DNA of 64,000 nucleotides from Cryptomeria japonica (taxonomy: Eukaryota > Streptophyta > Pinopsida > Cupressales > Cupressaceae): contig NC_081414.1 of assembly GCF_030272615.1 (NCBI RefSeq), positions 658,760,292 to 658,824,291 on the forward strand. Reading direction: 5' to 3'. A model generated the notes under the pieces. The model was not told the origin of the DNA, made no database searches, and was given only the letters and a program-made list of their open reading frames with translations. The position numbers were made by a program, and so were the translations under genes. Shown in pieces: positions 34,926 through 46,650 of this stretch (position 1 is its first letter; each line of letters opens with the position of its first letter).

Positions 34926-36060
34926 GGTATGGTAGTGATGGTTTAGAAGAAAACTTGATGACTAGGTTGTCTTTGGCATGAACATGAAGGATCTATTTAA
35001 ATGGCAAGTTGTATGAAGGGATATGACCACCCTGATTTGGACGATAGTAGGTGTTTCAAAGGACAAACTTGAATGTTGACGTAGAGGATAAACTCTTAGC
35101 TTCTCTCTTAGGCTTATGAAAAATGGGACGGACGGAGTTTTGACGCAATTTTGGACTTGGTGTGGGTAATGACTTGGACAATTTGTTTGTGTCTTGACAA
35201 ATATTTTTGCAAAGTGTTTGGGGATAGTGATGTGTTTTTAGTCTACTCTTGGCAAGTATGTATCAAACAAAGCAAACACAATGATTAAATGCATATTATC
35301 TCAAAGACACTCATACTCATATACAACATTCTTAAGGCTGGCAAGGACAATAGTCATTGAATCCCAATTGGTTTCCCACCTACGCTTACCCAGAGCGAAC
35401 ACTTAGATGCTTGACCCCACTGGCTCCCCTCCATGGCACTCACTTCTCAGGGCAGCCAAGCATCAATTCCCATGAAAACTCTTCATGGCGAAATTTGTGT
35501 CTCTACTAAGGGTCGTAAGAATATGAGCCGCTTCAGAGGTCCGACCTCCTGCACCAATGACTAGAGGGTTTTTGGCCACTATGAACAAGGTGTTTAGTAA
35601 ATCTTCCCGTTAGGAGCTACCCTTTGAAGTTGCACAAGAACAATTGAGGCCTATAGCCCAACGAAGCACCAAGAACTTAGTAGTCATGCAAGCATGATTG
35701 AGATCTCTAGGATCCTACTAAGCACCCAATGTGAGAGTGAACTCTCATATAGCCCCAACCATTAACCCTTTCGTAGTCAATGGCCTATTTATTATAGTGA
35801 TTTGGGAACCCCAAGTCCGGGTGTACTCACTTGGGTCGTTCCCCTCTTACCTTCTCAAAGAGCAAGTTGGGAGGGCAGGCCCGCTAGAGGTAAACACACA
35901 ATCAAACAAGAAAAGGTTGGAGGGTCTGGATTTCTGATCGTCTAGTAAGACGAGAGCATACTTTACTACCTTTACGCTTTTCTTAAAGACACATAAGACA
36001 ATGGTTCATTCCATTTTAATTAATATTAGGTGCCTAATTTAAATAAATGCACAATATTTG
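34926..36060 (-). other. Upstream leader/promoter region of the Tat-type element
   Basis: No coding signal. On the minus strand it has a TATA-like TTTAAATAGA near 34992-35001 about 390 bp before gag, and a non-repetitive, GC-richer block at 35350-35940. It probably holds U3, R and U5 sequence, but no TG/CA LTR ends or primer site could be fixed. Confidence 0.45.
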
Positions 36061-36074
36061 GTTGAATCAGCTAG

Positions 36075-36181
36075 GCAACCTGCAAAACCACTTGATTAGT
36101 AGTTTGAAAAATGGAGTCTTCAAAAAGCATCCTGCAAAACAACTTGATTAGTAGTTTGGAAAAATAGTCTTCAACAAGCGT
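36075..36181. repeat. ~54-bp tandem duplication at a junction
   Basis: CTGCAAAACCACTTGATTAG then TAGTTTG...AGTCTTCAA occurs at about 36079 and again, slightly changed, at about 36132, immediately before the duplicated LTR segment starting at 36182. Confidence 0.8.
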
Positions 36182-37243
36182 CCTTCTCCTTCGGATTGAG
36201 CTTGATGAAGTGAAGGCACCCCTTGATAATGCTCTACTTGATGTGCTCCTTTGATTGCTGGATGTGGATGGCTCTCCAATATTGTGCACAAATGATAAGA
36301 ATGAATGATAAGGATGAGATGATCAAGTTGCCAAGATGATTTCCTGGGCTCAAAAGGGCAGCATAAGCTTACTGGATTTCAAGATGTTCAAATGAAGGAA
36401 TGGAACCCTATTTTATAGGAAGAGGAGAGGAAAACGGATGGCTAGGATGAATTCGAGATGAAGGGCTAAGATTTACTTGTGAGGTCACACAAGGTCCAAG
36501 AGAGGGTGTGGAGACCAAGAAATATGCCTTAAAGGCATTTCGTATCTCCACACTCTACAAGATGCATTGGAGGAATTAAAAATTCTCCAAAAATGGATAT
36601 TATGGGGATTAGAAGAATAAAAAGGAATTAAAAATTCCTTGAGAGAGGGAAATGCCTAGAGGAATGTGAGATTTTGAAAATTTTACATTCATCTAGAAAA
36701 AGAGCATTTAAAGCTAGTGGCTGGATGAAAGGACAAAGAGTTGACTTTGTGGCTAATCATGATTATTAGCCATTAACGACTCATTAGGAGGGGAATTAGA
36801 GGAAATGTTAGGTGGGATTTATATTTGTAGGAGAATTTGACTAGGAGAGAGAATGAGTGGAGGGAATAAAAAATTAGAAGAATAATGTTAAGTGAGTTTA
36901 GGGAGTTTCTAGAAGAATTTATTAGGTTAATGATGAATTAAGATGATTTGTAGGAATCATGTAGGTAACTAATTAATTGAAATTATTTAGCTAAAAGGAA
37001 GATTTGTGAGGATTTGATTTTTTAGAAGAATAAAGAAAGGTATTGATTTATTAAATAAATCAATCATATGCTATAGTGACAATATTAATTATATTTAATT
37101 AATATTGAGAAGAATTTTAATTAACATAATTAATTAATTAATTATGTGAGAAATTAAAAATAATTAAAATAATTATTTTTAAGTGTCTACAAGAATCACG
37201 AACCACAGAAACATCTACGAAGCCAATCCTTGCATGAAGGCAC
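36182..37243 (-). repeat. Duplicate of 21044-22119 (TGTAGAYACC LTR plus its insertion junction)
   Basis: Near-identical for over 1 kb: both have CCTTCTCCTTCGGATTGAGC, the same AATTAATTAATT tract and the same end at GTCTACA. It then continues into the same flanking LTR sequence (ACCACAGAAACATCTA) as at 22077-22119. The copy has lost 8-10 bases (GATGATACA region) of the target site. So the LTR and its host LTR were copied together; this is not an independent insertion. Confidence 0.92.
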
Positions 37244-37615
37244 GAAATTCTAAAATAAAAACAAATGACAATGAAATCCACATAAAATAATTTGGGAAAT
37301 ATTTGATTATAGTTGTCTAGGTTATTTAAATCATATTTATATCTTGGTGAAGATAGGTTTGATTTTGATCTTAAAATTTTAAATAAGAATATAGCTTCTT
37401 AGGAAAGGATTATTGTTTTTTTAGGAGTACTATATTTTTCAAATTGTTGTAGGATAATGTTTTTGTGACTGTGGTGACTTCTATTCAATACCACACTCTT
37501 CGAGAAAAGGCTAGTGAGGCTTTTTATAAACCAAGTGATAAAAGGACCAATTTTAGGCATATGTATTTAAGGGTAAAGTTTATCTCTGAGTGATGGCTTT
37601 TGAAATTAATACAAA
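37244..37615. other. Anonymous AT-rich spacer
   Basis: No open frame of note and no recognisable repeat ends. Confidence 0.4.
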
Positions 37616-38310
37616 TTATCTTAAAAATAAATTTTTAATTTATTGTGTTGAACTTCAAAATTATACTATTTAATTTAATTATGACATGTATAGAGATATC
37701 ATCTTTAATTTCAGATATTTCATAAAACATATATTTAATTCAAATTTAAATTTTATTTTATATGACTATCTTTAATAAAAATAAATTAAAGAAATCTATT
37801 TTTTCTTTAAATGAAAATAAAAAATTCATTGAGTACAAATTAGTTAGTTATTCATTATACTATTCAATTAATAGAAATTATCTTAGAAAAAACTAATTTT
37901 GTTGAACTTCAAATTTCTACTATCTAATTTAATTGGAATATGCATAGAGATATTATCGTTAATTTTATATATTTAAAAAGATATATATTTGAAATCAAAG
38001 TTTAAATTTTATGTTTGATGACTATCTTTAATAACTGCTATAAAGAAAATCACTTTTTCTTTAAAAGAAAATAAAAAATCATTGAGTACACATTAGGAAG
38101 TTATTCATTATACTATTCAATTAATAGGAATTGCTTTAAAAATAGATTATTAACTAATTTTTTTGAACTTAAAAAATTATACTATCTAATTTAATTGGGA
38201 CATGCATAAAGATATTATTTTTAATTTTAGATGTTCTAAAATATATATTTTTAATATAATTTTTAATGTTTTGTTTGATGGCTATCTTTTAATAACTTTC
38301 TAGAGGAAAT
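37616..38310. repeat. AT-rich tandem repeat, ~255-bp unit, 3 copies
   Basis: Units start near 37616, 37877 and 38130. Each carries GAACTTCAAA/GAACTTAAAA, CTATCTAATTTAATTGG, ATGCATAGAGATATTAT and GACTATCTTTAATAA in the same order. Copies are well diverged. Confidence 0.85.
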
Positions 38311-38329
38311 ATAATTAATGTCTTACATC

Positions 38330-38453
38330 ATTAGGTTGGGGTTAGGTATAGTGTTAAAATTATAGAATAAAGTTTGGGATCAAGATTACAATTAACATTA
38401 AGGTTAAACTAGGGTTAAGGTTCAAGGTTAATTAAGATTAAAATTAGAATAAA
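38330..38453 (+). repeat. Degenerate telomere-like array, left part
   Basis: AGGTTAAACTAGGGTTAAGG and similar phrases; G-rich strand on +. It continues beyond the solo LTR at 39099. Confidence 0.75.
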
Positions 38454-38458
38454 GGTTT

Positions 38459-39093
38459 CTTAGACACCTAAAATTGTCCAGGCTAATTAAATAAATATTT
38501 TTATTTATTGAATTATTTTATCCTAAGTCTTCTATTAAATAAATATTTAATTAATTCATTATCTTTTTCACTCTATAACACATGTCATTTATCTCTTAAT
38601 TTTCCTCTACCTGCCCCCTTTATTATTTTATTATTTTTCATAACTACCCTCTTATTATTTTATCATTTTCTATACCTACCCTTTAAATCCTAGCCGACCA
38701 TTTATATTTTCACCTCTTAATCTTATCCCTCCATTTTCTAAGGTGTTTTCTATATAAGAGGATTCTTTCATCTTTATCAATCCTAATAAGCAATCTAGCA
38801 ATCTAGTATTGGAGCTTACTTTTTGCATTCTACCATTCTTATCTTGCGTCCATCATATCTTCAATCTTCATTTCCTCATAGCTTTTGTGCATGCTTTTGA
38901 GAGAAATATTATCACAAAACACAAATCTTGAGGAATAGGAGTGCAATGGAGTATTTTTTAGAGTGTGCATGTTTGTTTCTAGTCTAGATTTTTGGATTTG
39001 CATTGTGTGCATTTTGTAGGTACTCTATTGAAGATATTGAAATAAATCTAGATCTTGTCCCATAAGATTCTAGATATATTTTTTTGCCATCCA
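38459..39093 (+). mobile_element. Solo LTR (635 bp) inserted in the telomere-like array
   Basis: Starts CTTAGACACCTAAAATTGTC (the family consensus start TGTAGACACC has mutated first bases) and ends TTTGCCATCCA. Target duplication GGTTT at 38454-38458 and 39094-39098. Internally it has the AATTAAATAAATATT tract and TATA box CTATATAAG (38750-38758) of the family. Confidence 0.88.
38750..38758 (+). promoter_or_regulatory. TATA box of the solo LTR
   Basis: CTATATAAG followed by GAGGATTC, about 290 bp into the LTR. Confidence 0.5.
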
Positions 39094-39098
39094 GGTTT

Positions 39099-40315
39099 TT
39101 TATTACAATTAGATTTAGTGTTAGGGTTAAGGTTTTGTTAGAGCTAGGGTTAAATAGGATTAGGTATCAATTAGGATTATAGAAGAAATATTTGGGTTTG
39201 GATTAGGAGTGGGGTTAAAGTATGATTAGGATTAGGGTTATATTATGAATAAAAGTTTCAATAGCATTAGGGTTAATATTAGATAGGGTTTAGGTTAAGG
39301 TTGGGATTCAATTAGGAATAGGGTTTAATGCTAGATTAGGGTTCAATTAAGGGAAAATATTTCAATTATAATTGGGGTTGAATCGGGGTTATGGTTAGGG
39401 TTTAATTAAGGTTATAGCTACAATTAGGATTAGGGTTGGATTGGGATTAGGATTGGGATTAGGATCAATATTAGGCTAGGGTTTAAACAAGGTTAGCATT
39501 AGGATTCAATTAGGGTTACATCTAATGTTAGACTAGGGTTAAAGTTAGTGTTCGAATTATAATTAGAGATAGAGTTAGGATTAGGGTTAAATTAGGGTGA
39601 GGTTTCAATACCAGTTATGGCTAAGATTAAGGTTAGTGTTTAGCTTGAGTTGTGGCTTAATAAATGTTAAAGTTAGGGTTCATTTAAATTAGGATTAACA
39701 TTCAATTAACATTATTAATAGAGTATAATTATGGTTAGGGTTAATTAGTGTTAGAGTTAGGGTTGTGATTCAATTCAGTTTATATTTAGTTAAGGTTCAA
39801 ATAGATTTAATATTATAGTTCAATTAGGGTTAAGGTTAGAATTAAAATTCCAAAACAAAAGGTTAGAATTAAAATTAGAGATAAGAGTTTCAAATAGGGT
39901 TAAGGTTTAATTAGGATTTTAAGAGAAATCTTCAAGTTAAGGTTAGGGCTGGGGCTTAATTATGATTATGGTTTGAATATTATTAGGGTTAATATTAGAT
40001 TAGTAAGGTTAGGGTAGTGTAGTGTTAGATTAGGGGTAAATAAGAGTTAGAGATAGGGTTCAATTAGGGTTAGCATAAAATTATGGTTATAAGAAAATTA
40101 TTTGAGTTACAGAATTATGTTAGATTTTTTATAGGGTGAAGGTTAGAGATTAATTATGGTTAGGGTTAATGTTATGTTAGGGTTTAAATAGGGTTAGCAT
40201 TAGGGGTTGATTAGGGTTAGATTAACTATTAAATTTGGGTTCAGGTTAGGCTTAGAATTGGAATTAAAGATAGGATTAGAGTTAGGGATGAATTAGCTAG
40301 TATCAGTGTTAATAT
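39099..40315 (+). repeat. Degenerate interstitial TTAGGG-like array (~1.2 kb)
   Basis: About thirty TAGGGTT-type cores, each a few to a few tens of bases apart, with frequent GTTAGGGTTAA, GATTAGGGTTCAATT and TAGGGTTTAAT. All are in one orientation. No run of perfect repeats, so it is old or never was a true telomere. Confidence 0.85.
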
Positions 40316-40625
40316 ATTGAACCATTTCATGTCAATCTTATTACAATAAACTCTTTACTATTATTTATGAATATTAAATATTTCAAATTTGATATCAGTC
40401 AACATACTTTACTTAGATTTTTTTAAATATAAGTATGCTAGTATTATAATATATTTATATTTATAATATATTATGTTATATTTATATTTATTATACTATA
40501 TTAATATTTATTATATTGAATGATCATTAATTAATTTATTTATAAAATAATACATATATACCAAAATATATAATTTAAAATAAATATTTTTTTATAATTA
40601 ATCCATGAATGTATATATAACTATC
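40316..40625. other. AT-rich spacer before the LINE
   Basis: ATATTTATATTTATTATA-type sequence without genes. GC content rises sharply at about 40630, where the LINE begins. Confidence 0.5.
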
Positions 40626-40893
40626 TGACTCAATCCCGCTCTGCAACTTTTTTGAAGTCCTTCTATGCCTGTCGTTTCTGCAGGGGAGGGCCACGCCTCC
40701 CTAGATCCTGACCCCCCCGGCTAACCTGCAGATTCGTCTGGATCTAGCTCATGTGTTGCGCGCCCAAGGATTTGGGTGGGCTCCCTTGGTTGATGCTTGC
40801 AATTTGGTGCTGCACGAGGCCCCCTGCCTTGAGAAGCTTCCACTGGTGCCCCCCAACTTGGATTCCCCCAAAAAGGATCCCAAGACTTAGGCT

Positions 40894-41996
40894 GTGGGAC
40901 CTTTGCCTGGGGAAGCTCAAGAGAGTTCTTGGAAAGTTGCCCTTGTTGGTAACTCCAAGTTAGATATTTTGACATTGCTGCCAAAAGTTACTGTTGGTGA
41001 GGAGGGCCCCAAGATTTGCCTCCCAGACAATATCATGGATAACATTGCTTCCTTCCTTCACCTATGCCTGGTAGGAAGATTCTTAGCCTTCAGACCCACT
41101 ATAGACATGGTCAGAAGATGGATCGGTTCCAAATGGAAAATCAAAGGTAGTGTCTCGGTCTCTGCTATGCCAGGTGGACTCTTCCTTTTTAGATTTATTG
41201 CAAAAGAAGACTTCATCTATATTATATTCGGTTCATGTTCTTATGGTAAACATTGCCTTACTCTCTCCAAGTGGAAGTTGGGGTTTGACCCAAGTGTGGA
41301 CCTCCTTAGACTGCCACCGGTATGGATCAAACTCCTGAGCCTCCCTCTGGAATTTTGGGATGATACCATTTTAATATGGATTGGTAACTCGTTTGGTCAG
41401 TTCGTTGTTGTCGATAATGTGACGATGCAGAAGCCCAGACTTGTTATGCTCGCCTTTGTGTGAATGTGGTTGTTAACAACCCCCTCCCTAATTTCATTTC
41501 CCTTAAATCCAAATGGGGTAAATGGACACAGGCTATTATCTATGAGAACGCCTCCCTGTATTGTCAAAGGTGTGGCAAACATGGTCATGTTATCGCGGAC
41601 TGTCTGACCTCACAACCTCCAGAGGAAAAGCTGAAGGAGAAGTTGTCATCCCCAGGTATTGTCGCTGAGGAGACAGGTAAGAATGTTACCCCCCCTAACC
41701 CCCCATCTTCTGACAATGATGCGGGTCAGACCAAGGACATGATGGGAAAGGTGGGTCCTCAAGATACCACTGAGGCTTCCGTCAATGTTGTGGGTCAAAC
41801 CAAGGACCCGATGGGGAAGGTGGTTCCTCAAGATACCACTGAGGAGGGATACCCCTTCTTGGTTGGTATTCTTAATATGATAGTTACCCCTGACTCCAAG
41901 AAGGTTCCTCCCCCCTCAAGGAGATGCTTGGGCCCGGAGCTAGAAGAAGGAGAGATCCCCCAAGTGAAGATAGAACAAGAAGGCCTTAAAGCATAA
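40894..41996 (+). pseudogene. LINE ORF1 (RNA-binding Gag-like protein)
   Basis: The first half (40894-41463) is a DUF4283-like region: FRPTIDMVRRWIGSKWKIKG, LFLFRFIAKEDFIYIIFG, WKLGFDPSVDLLRLPPVWIK. A frameshift near 41455 shifts to the frame holding NNPLPNFISLKSKWGKWTQA, then the CCHC knuckle CQRCGKHGHVIADC (41560-41601, all four ligands present). A Pro/Lys/Glu-rich tail follows with a 69-bp in-frame duplication (GQTKDMMGKV and GQTKDPMGKV, 41723 and 41792) and ends at 41996. ORF1 proteins coat the LINE RNA. Confidence 0.85.
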
Positions 41997-42408
41997 GTGA
42001 GTACCAATGAGAAGAAAGGGCACAATGAATCCACTCAACCGGTAATAATGCAGTTGATACCCAACTCAGTGGGAAGTTGTGGGAGGAGTATCTGGAGCAC
42101 TGGTGTCGGGGCCCTGCCTACCACAGGGATTGGTTTGGACTCGACCTCCTCTTCGTCGGCTACCTGATCCATTGAGGATATCACTACTCTCTCTCATGGG
42201 AGTCGCTCTGCCTTGTCATCACTGGTGGATAAGGAGAAAGGGGAATGGCAAGAACCAAAAAGAAAACTAGAGGAAATAAGAAGGTGGATGTGGGAAACGA
42301 CCCCAAACCAGGCAGACCCTCTGAGAGGACCCTCAGAACTAAGGCAATGGCCAGGGAAATTGCTAGTGAAAGGCAATTAACTCTGGAGACAACTCAGAAG
42401 GGCAAGAA

Positions 42409-43120
42409 ATGAAGTTCCTTTCATGGAACTTAAGGGGGTTAAACAACCCCCAAAAGCAGTATGCTCTTAAGCAAAGCATACTCACCAATAGAGTTGATAT
42501 TATCCTAATCCAAGAGGTAAAAATTTCTTACCAAAATTTTGCTACGCTTGTTGACAGTTTATGGTCGGGTGTTGCCTTTCATTGTGTTGAGGCGGAAGGT
42601 GCTTCAAGGGGAATTGCTACTCTTTGGGATAAGAGCAAGCTGAATGGGTTCACGGTTGGCTCTTCTCACAACTTTCTTACCACTAGGTTCACTATGAATA
42701 ACTTCTCTTGGTTCTTGTTCAACATTTATGCTCCTAATACTAGACATGGTCGGGCTCTGATCTCGGAGGAAATCACTACCTTCTTGACTAATAATAGGGA
42801 GGACTTGTTTATGTTAGCTGGAGATTTTAACACCCCCTTTTTCCCTATGAAAAGTAAGGAGGTCTAACTGATTACAGTGAGAGTATGCTTGACTTTGCTG
42901 ACTTCATTAGAAACAATGAGTTACTTGATCTTGACCTTCAAGGGAATCCTTTCACTTGGTCTAACAACAGAAAAGGCACCAATCTGATTCAGGTCAGGTT
43001 GGATAGGTTTATGATCTCTACTAAGTGGAACATTGGCATCAATTCCTTGCTCTTGTCTCTCCTGCGCACTATCTCTGACCACTCCCCGATCCTCCTCTCT
43101 TGGGTTGACAAGAAGACCCC
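42409..43120 (+). pseudogene. LINE ORF2 endonuclease domain
   Basis: An apurinic-type endonuclease fold: MKFLSWNLRGLNNPQKQYAL, IILIQEVKI (catalytic Glu), FNIYAPN, LAGDFNTP (catalytic Asp-x-Asn), and, after a stop at 42865-42867, DLDLQGNPFTWSNNRKGTNL, VRLDRFMIS and TISDHSPILLSW (the SDH motif). All the expected catalytic motifs are visible. It would nick the target DNA to prime reverse transcription. Starts at ATG 42409, right after the ORF1-ORF2 spacer. Confidence 0.9.
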
Positions 43121-44720
43121 TGGCCCCTCACCCTTTAGGTATGAGTTCAAGGCTCGGCTATGTTCAGAATTGCTAAAAAGTTGGAAATTATTAAAAAGGA
43201 GGTCAAAGCCTGGAGCATTTTTTCCTTTGGGGATATATTCAAGAGAAAGAAGGAAGCTAAAACTAATTTGGACTGCCTCCAGAGGACCATTGCGGAGGGG
43301 ACCTCCTCTATGGACATACATAAAGAGGGTGAGGTTTGGAGACAAATGGAAAGAAATCATGAACCTTGAAGAAATTTACTGGAAGCAAAGATCCAGGATC
43401 CAATGGCCAGCTGAGGGGGATAGGAACACCTCCTTCTTTCACAAATCGGCTTCAAAGAACAAAAGGAGGAACACTATCCGATCCATTCTCAATAACAGAA
43501 ATGAGGAATTGGTGGGAAATAATGAAATTGGTCAATGGGCTTCCCTTTACTTTGCTAATGCCTACACGAATGATAGGGCCAGTGAACCTACTAAGGTCAG
43601 CGATAGGCTCTTCAATCTCATCCCTCCATTCCTGAATGAGGCTGATAATGAGCTGCTAATAAGTTGAGTATCCGAAGAGGAAGTTAAAGATGTGGTTTTT
43701 TCTATGGCTGCATTTAAGGCCCCTAGACCTGACGGCTTCCCCCCTGCTTTCTTACAGGTCTTCTGAGAAACAATAAAGTATGATCTATCTAAAGCTACCA
43801 GGGACTTCATATGCACTGGAAACCTCGTGAAGAAATTTAATAACACTTTCACTGTTTTGGTGCCCAAAGTTCCTGACCCAAATCTTATGACTGACTATCG
43901 GCCCATCAGCCTATGTAACTCAGTCTATAAATTTTTCTCTAAAGTTGTCGTCAACAGAATTAAACCCCTTCTTAATAAGTGCATTAGCCCCTCTCAAAGA
44001 GGTTTTGTTCTGGGTAGGCAAATTCTTGATGCAGTCATTACTACCCATGAGGTCATCCACTCCATGGAGAGAAGTCACAACCCAGGTATGGCTCTCAAAC
44101 TTGACATCTATAAGGCTTAAGATAAAGTTAATTGGAAGTTCATGTATGTTGTCCTTTCTAAGATGGGTTTCCAGGAAATATTTATCAATATTATCAGGGT
44201 GGCAGTGGAAAGTGTTCACTATTCGATGATTGTCAACGGCACCCCTTGGGGTTTCTTTAAGGCTAGGAAGGGGGACCCTCTCTCACCTTACTTGTTCATT
44301 ATGGTAGCTGAAGCCTTGAGTAGGAATTTCTCCAATTTAATCAGGACCAGAAGAATCTCGGGGGTGAAAGCTACTTCCACCCTTCCTCTTGTGGTTTTGC
44401 AGCAATTTGTTGATGACACCTTCCTTTTCGGCCAATCATCTGTGATAGAAGCTAAAGAATGGAAACATCTATTGGAGGAGTACGCCCTTGCTTCTGGTCA
44501 ACTTATCAACTATTGAAAGATCAAAATTTACTTTTTCAACACGGATAGAAACCTCCAGGGTAAACTTATGCAAATCCTTGGGTGTTGTGCGGCTGATCTC
44601 CCTAATTCCTACTTGGGTTTCCCCCTCACTATCAAGGAGGTCACCTCCCAATTCTAGGAATCTATCTTAGAAAGAATGCATAAGAAACTTGTTGGTTGGA
44701 CCGGAAAAACACTGAGTAGT
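43120..44720 (+). pseudogene. LINE ORF2 reverse transcriptase
   Basis: The linker (43120-43660) includes EEIYWKQRSRIQWPAEGDRN then TSFFHK. RT blocks: FTVLVPKVPDPNLMTDYRPI then SLCNSVYKF (43855-43935), ISPSQRGFVLGRQILDAVI, LKLDIYKA followed by TAA where F/YDKVNW is expected (44118-44120), FFKARKGDPLSPYLFIMVAE and the catalytic FVDD at 44406-44417, then SGQLIN and a stop. About six stops or frameshifts lie between 43667 and 44720. Confidence 0.92.
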
Positions 44721-44836
44721 GTGGGTTAACTCCAGCTTCTGTAGGCCTCTCTTCAAGGTGTCCCAGTCTACTTTCTTTCTCTTTTTAAGATTTCCATTGC
44801 TATGGATGAGAAACTCGAGAAAATACAAAGAAGTTT

Positions 44837-45982
44837 TTGTGGACGGGGTTGGAGGAAAAGGCCAGAATCGGCTTAGTCAATTGGGAGATGGTGTGCAAAC
44901 CTAAGTGCATGGGAGGTCTAGGGATTAGAAAAATTTATGATCTGAATAAGGCCTTGTTGACTAAAATTGGATGGAACCTTATGAAGGACAAAACTGATTG
45001 GAGCAAGATTATAAGGGCCAAGTACTTCAATCACACCCACTTCTACTCCCTCCTTTCCTCCAATGAGATCCCTGCAGGGTCTAAGATATGGAACAACATT
45101 GTTAAGAATAGGAAGCTGCTCAAACAGGGTCTAAAATGGCAAGTAGGTAATGGTGCGAAGATCATATTCTGGGAGGACAACTGGATTGGCAATAGACCCC
45201 TTGCCTCCTCTCATTTCAATTGTCTCAAGGACACCCTCGAGGACTCATTAGGCTCTCTTGTGATAAACTATATCTCTCCCTCCTGCTGTTGATTATGGCT
45301 CGTTGATGGTCTGAGAAACAACCCCCAGTGGACCCATTTGGTTGGAGAGTTACAATCCCTTCTTGAGAGGATCAGGATCCCCTATTTCACCCACACCGAT
45401 AAACTTGTTTGGTTTGTGAACCCCTCAGGGTCTTTCAATGTTAAATCTGCCTGCAATCTCTTGTTTTCCCCCATGAATGATTGCTACAGCTGGAGAGAAG
45501 TTTGGATCTCTCAGCTCATCCCTAAAGTTAACTTCTTATGGTGGACGACCCTTCACGGGAAGATCCTTACTATTGATAATCTTTAAAGGAGGGGATTTCT
45601 ACTAGCCAATAAGTGTGTCATGTGTAATTGTGCAGAGGAAAGTATAAATCACCTCTTTATCCATTGCCCCTTCGCTTCTATGGTCCGGCAAAATTTTTTA
45701 AAGAAATTTAAATTGGCTTGGACCTTCTTAGAAGACTTGCAACAGTTTATCAGCAACTGGAAGTGCCCCTCCGCTCACCCACTGATCAGTTTGTTTTGGA
45801 GACTCATACCTCTCCACATCTGTTGGAATATCTGGAAGGAAAGGAATAATCAAATCTTCCTTTGTACCAACAGCTCGGTTGACATGGTGGCTGACATAGC
45901 TGAGAAGCTCCTCAAAGAGATTGCCTTGATCTGCAAATTGAAAACTCTGCAATCTGCCCCTATGGTTTTAGACCACAACTAG
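44837..45982 (+). pseudogene. LINE ORF2 C-terminal region with zinc-binding domain
   Basis: MGGLGIRKIYDLNKALLTKI then GWNL (about 44907-44985) is the conserved segment after the RT thumb. FNVKSACNLLFSPMND, then WISQLIPKVNFLWWTTLHGK (45440-45560) leads to a zf-RVT domain with CVMCNCAEESINHLFIHCPF (45617-45676; Cys-x2-Cys...His...Cys present). VDMVADIAEKLLKEI closes the block at 45982. Stops at 45290 and 45585 and a frameshift interrupt. Confidence 0.85.
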
Positions 45983-46036
45983 ATTGGAATATAGAATCTA
46001 CCAGACAACTTCCTTCGATATGACAATTTTTTAAAA

Positions 46037-46552
46037 ATGGAGAGGCTTAATACCATATGGTCAACACCTCCCCCTCCATGGCTCAAACTTAATTTTGACG
46101 GTGTTTCTCGTAGTGGGTTTGCGGTAGGAGGAGGAATTATCAAGGACAGCATGGGCAACCTAGTTATGGCCTATGCGGGAAATTTTGACTCTATCTCGAG
46201 GAACATGCCTGAGGCCCTTTCTCTCTTCTAGGGGCTTAAGATGGCTCTCGGTATCAATGCTAAAAGACTGATCATTGAAGGGGACTCTAAGTTGATTATT
46301 GAGGCAGCTAAAGGAGTTTTAGGGGTTAGCTGTATGATCAACAACGTCATCAAGGACATCTGGTCCATGGTAGTTTGGCTGGAGGAATTTCAAATTCAGC
46401 ACATCTACAAAGAGGGAAACGCGTTGGCGGACTCTCTAGTTGCGATAGGTCTGGAGATAAAAGGTATGAGGTGCTGGAGACACCTTGATTCTCTTACTGA
46501 CAAGCAGAAGGACCTTTTTAGGAAAGAACAAATTGCTTCTACCAATCAATGA
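46037..46552 (+). pseudogene. LINE RNase H domain
   Basis: PWLKLNFDGVSRSGFAVGGG (first Asp), RNMPEALSLF (Glu) then a TAG at 46229-46231, IIEGDSKLIIEA (Asp), and HIYKEGNALADSLVAIGLE (last Asp), ending at 46552. All four catalytic acids are kept; one stop breaks the frame. RNase H after RT is known in several plant L1 lineages. Confidence 0.92.
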
Positions 46553-46650
46553 CGTGCCATATATTTTCTTATAAGGGGTCGCTTTGGGCCGGCTGCTATG
46601 CTAAGCTGTTGAAGAGAAATTAAAATTCAAATTGGGCGGGCTATGCCAAG

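Larger units (their letters stand above)
27100..36060 (-). mobile_element. Tat-type Ty3/Gypsy element with two RNase H domains
   Basis: The minus-strand order is leader, gag, zinc finger, protease, G-patch-like segment, RT, RNase H, archaeal-type RNase H and integrase. The second RNase H between the first and integrase is diagnostic of the Tat lineage (Tat/Ogre/Retand group). Only a handful of stops and one or two frameshifts are seen across 7 kb, so it is far less decayed than the Copia element. Its outer limits are uncertain because no LTR pair could be identified. Confidence 0.85.

Noticed and set aside
35350-35940. tRNA or host gene in the GC-richer block
   Set aside because: No cloverleaf, splice signals or protein signature; it fits retrotransposon leader sequence.
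26690-36060. LTR pair for the Tat-type element
   Set aside because: I compared the flanks by eye for direct repeats with TG/CA ends and found none that I could support.
39099-40315. True chromosome end
   Set aside because: The repeats are degenerate, and normal transposon-rich DNA continues on both sides.
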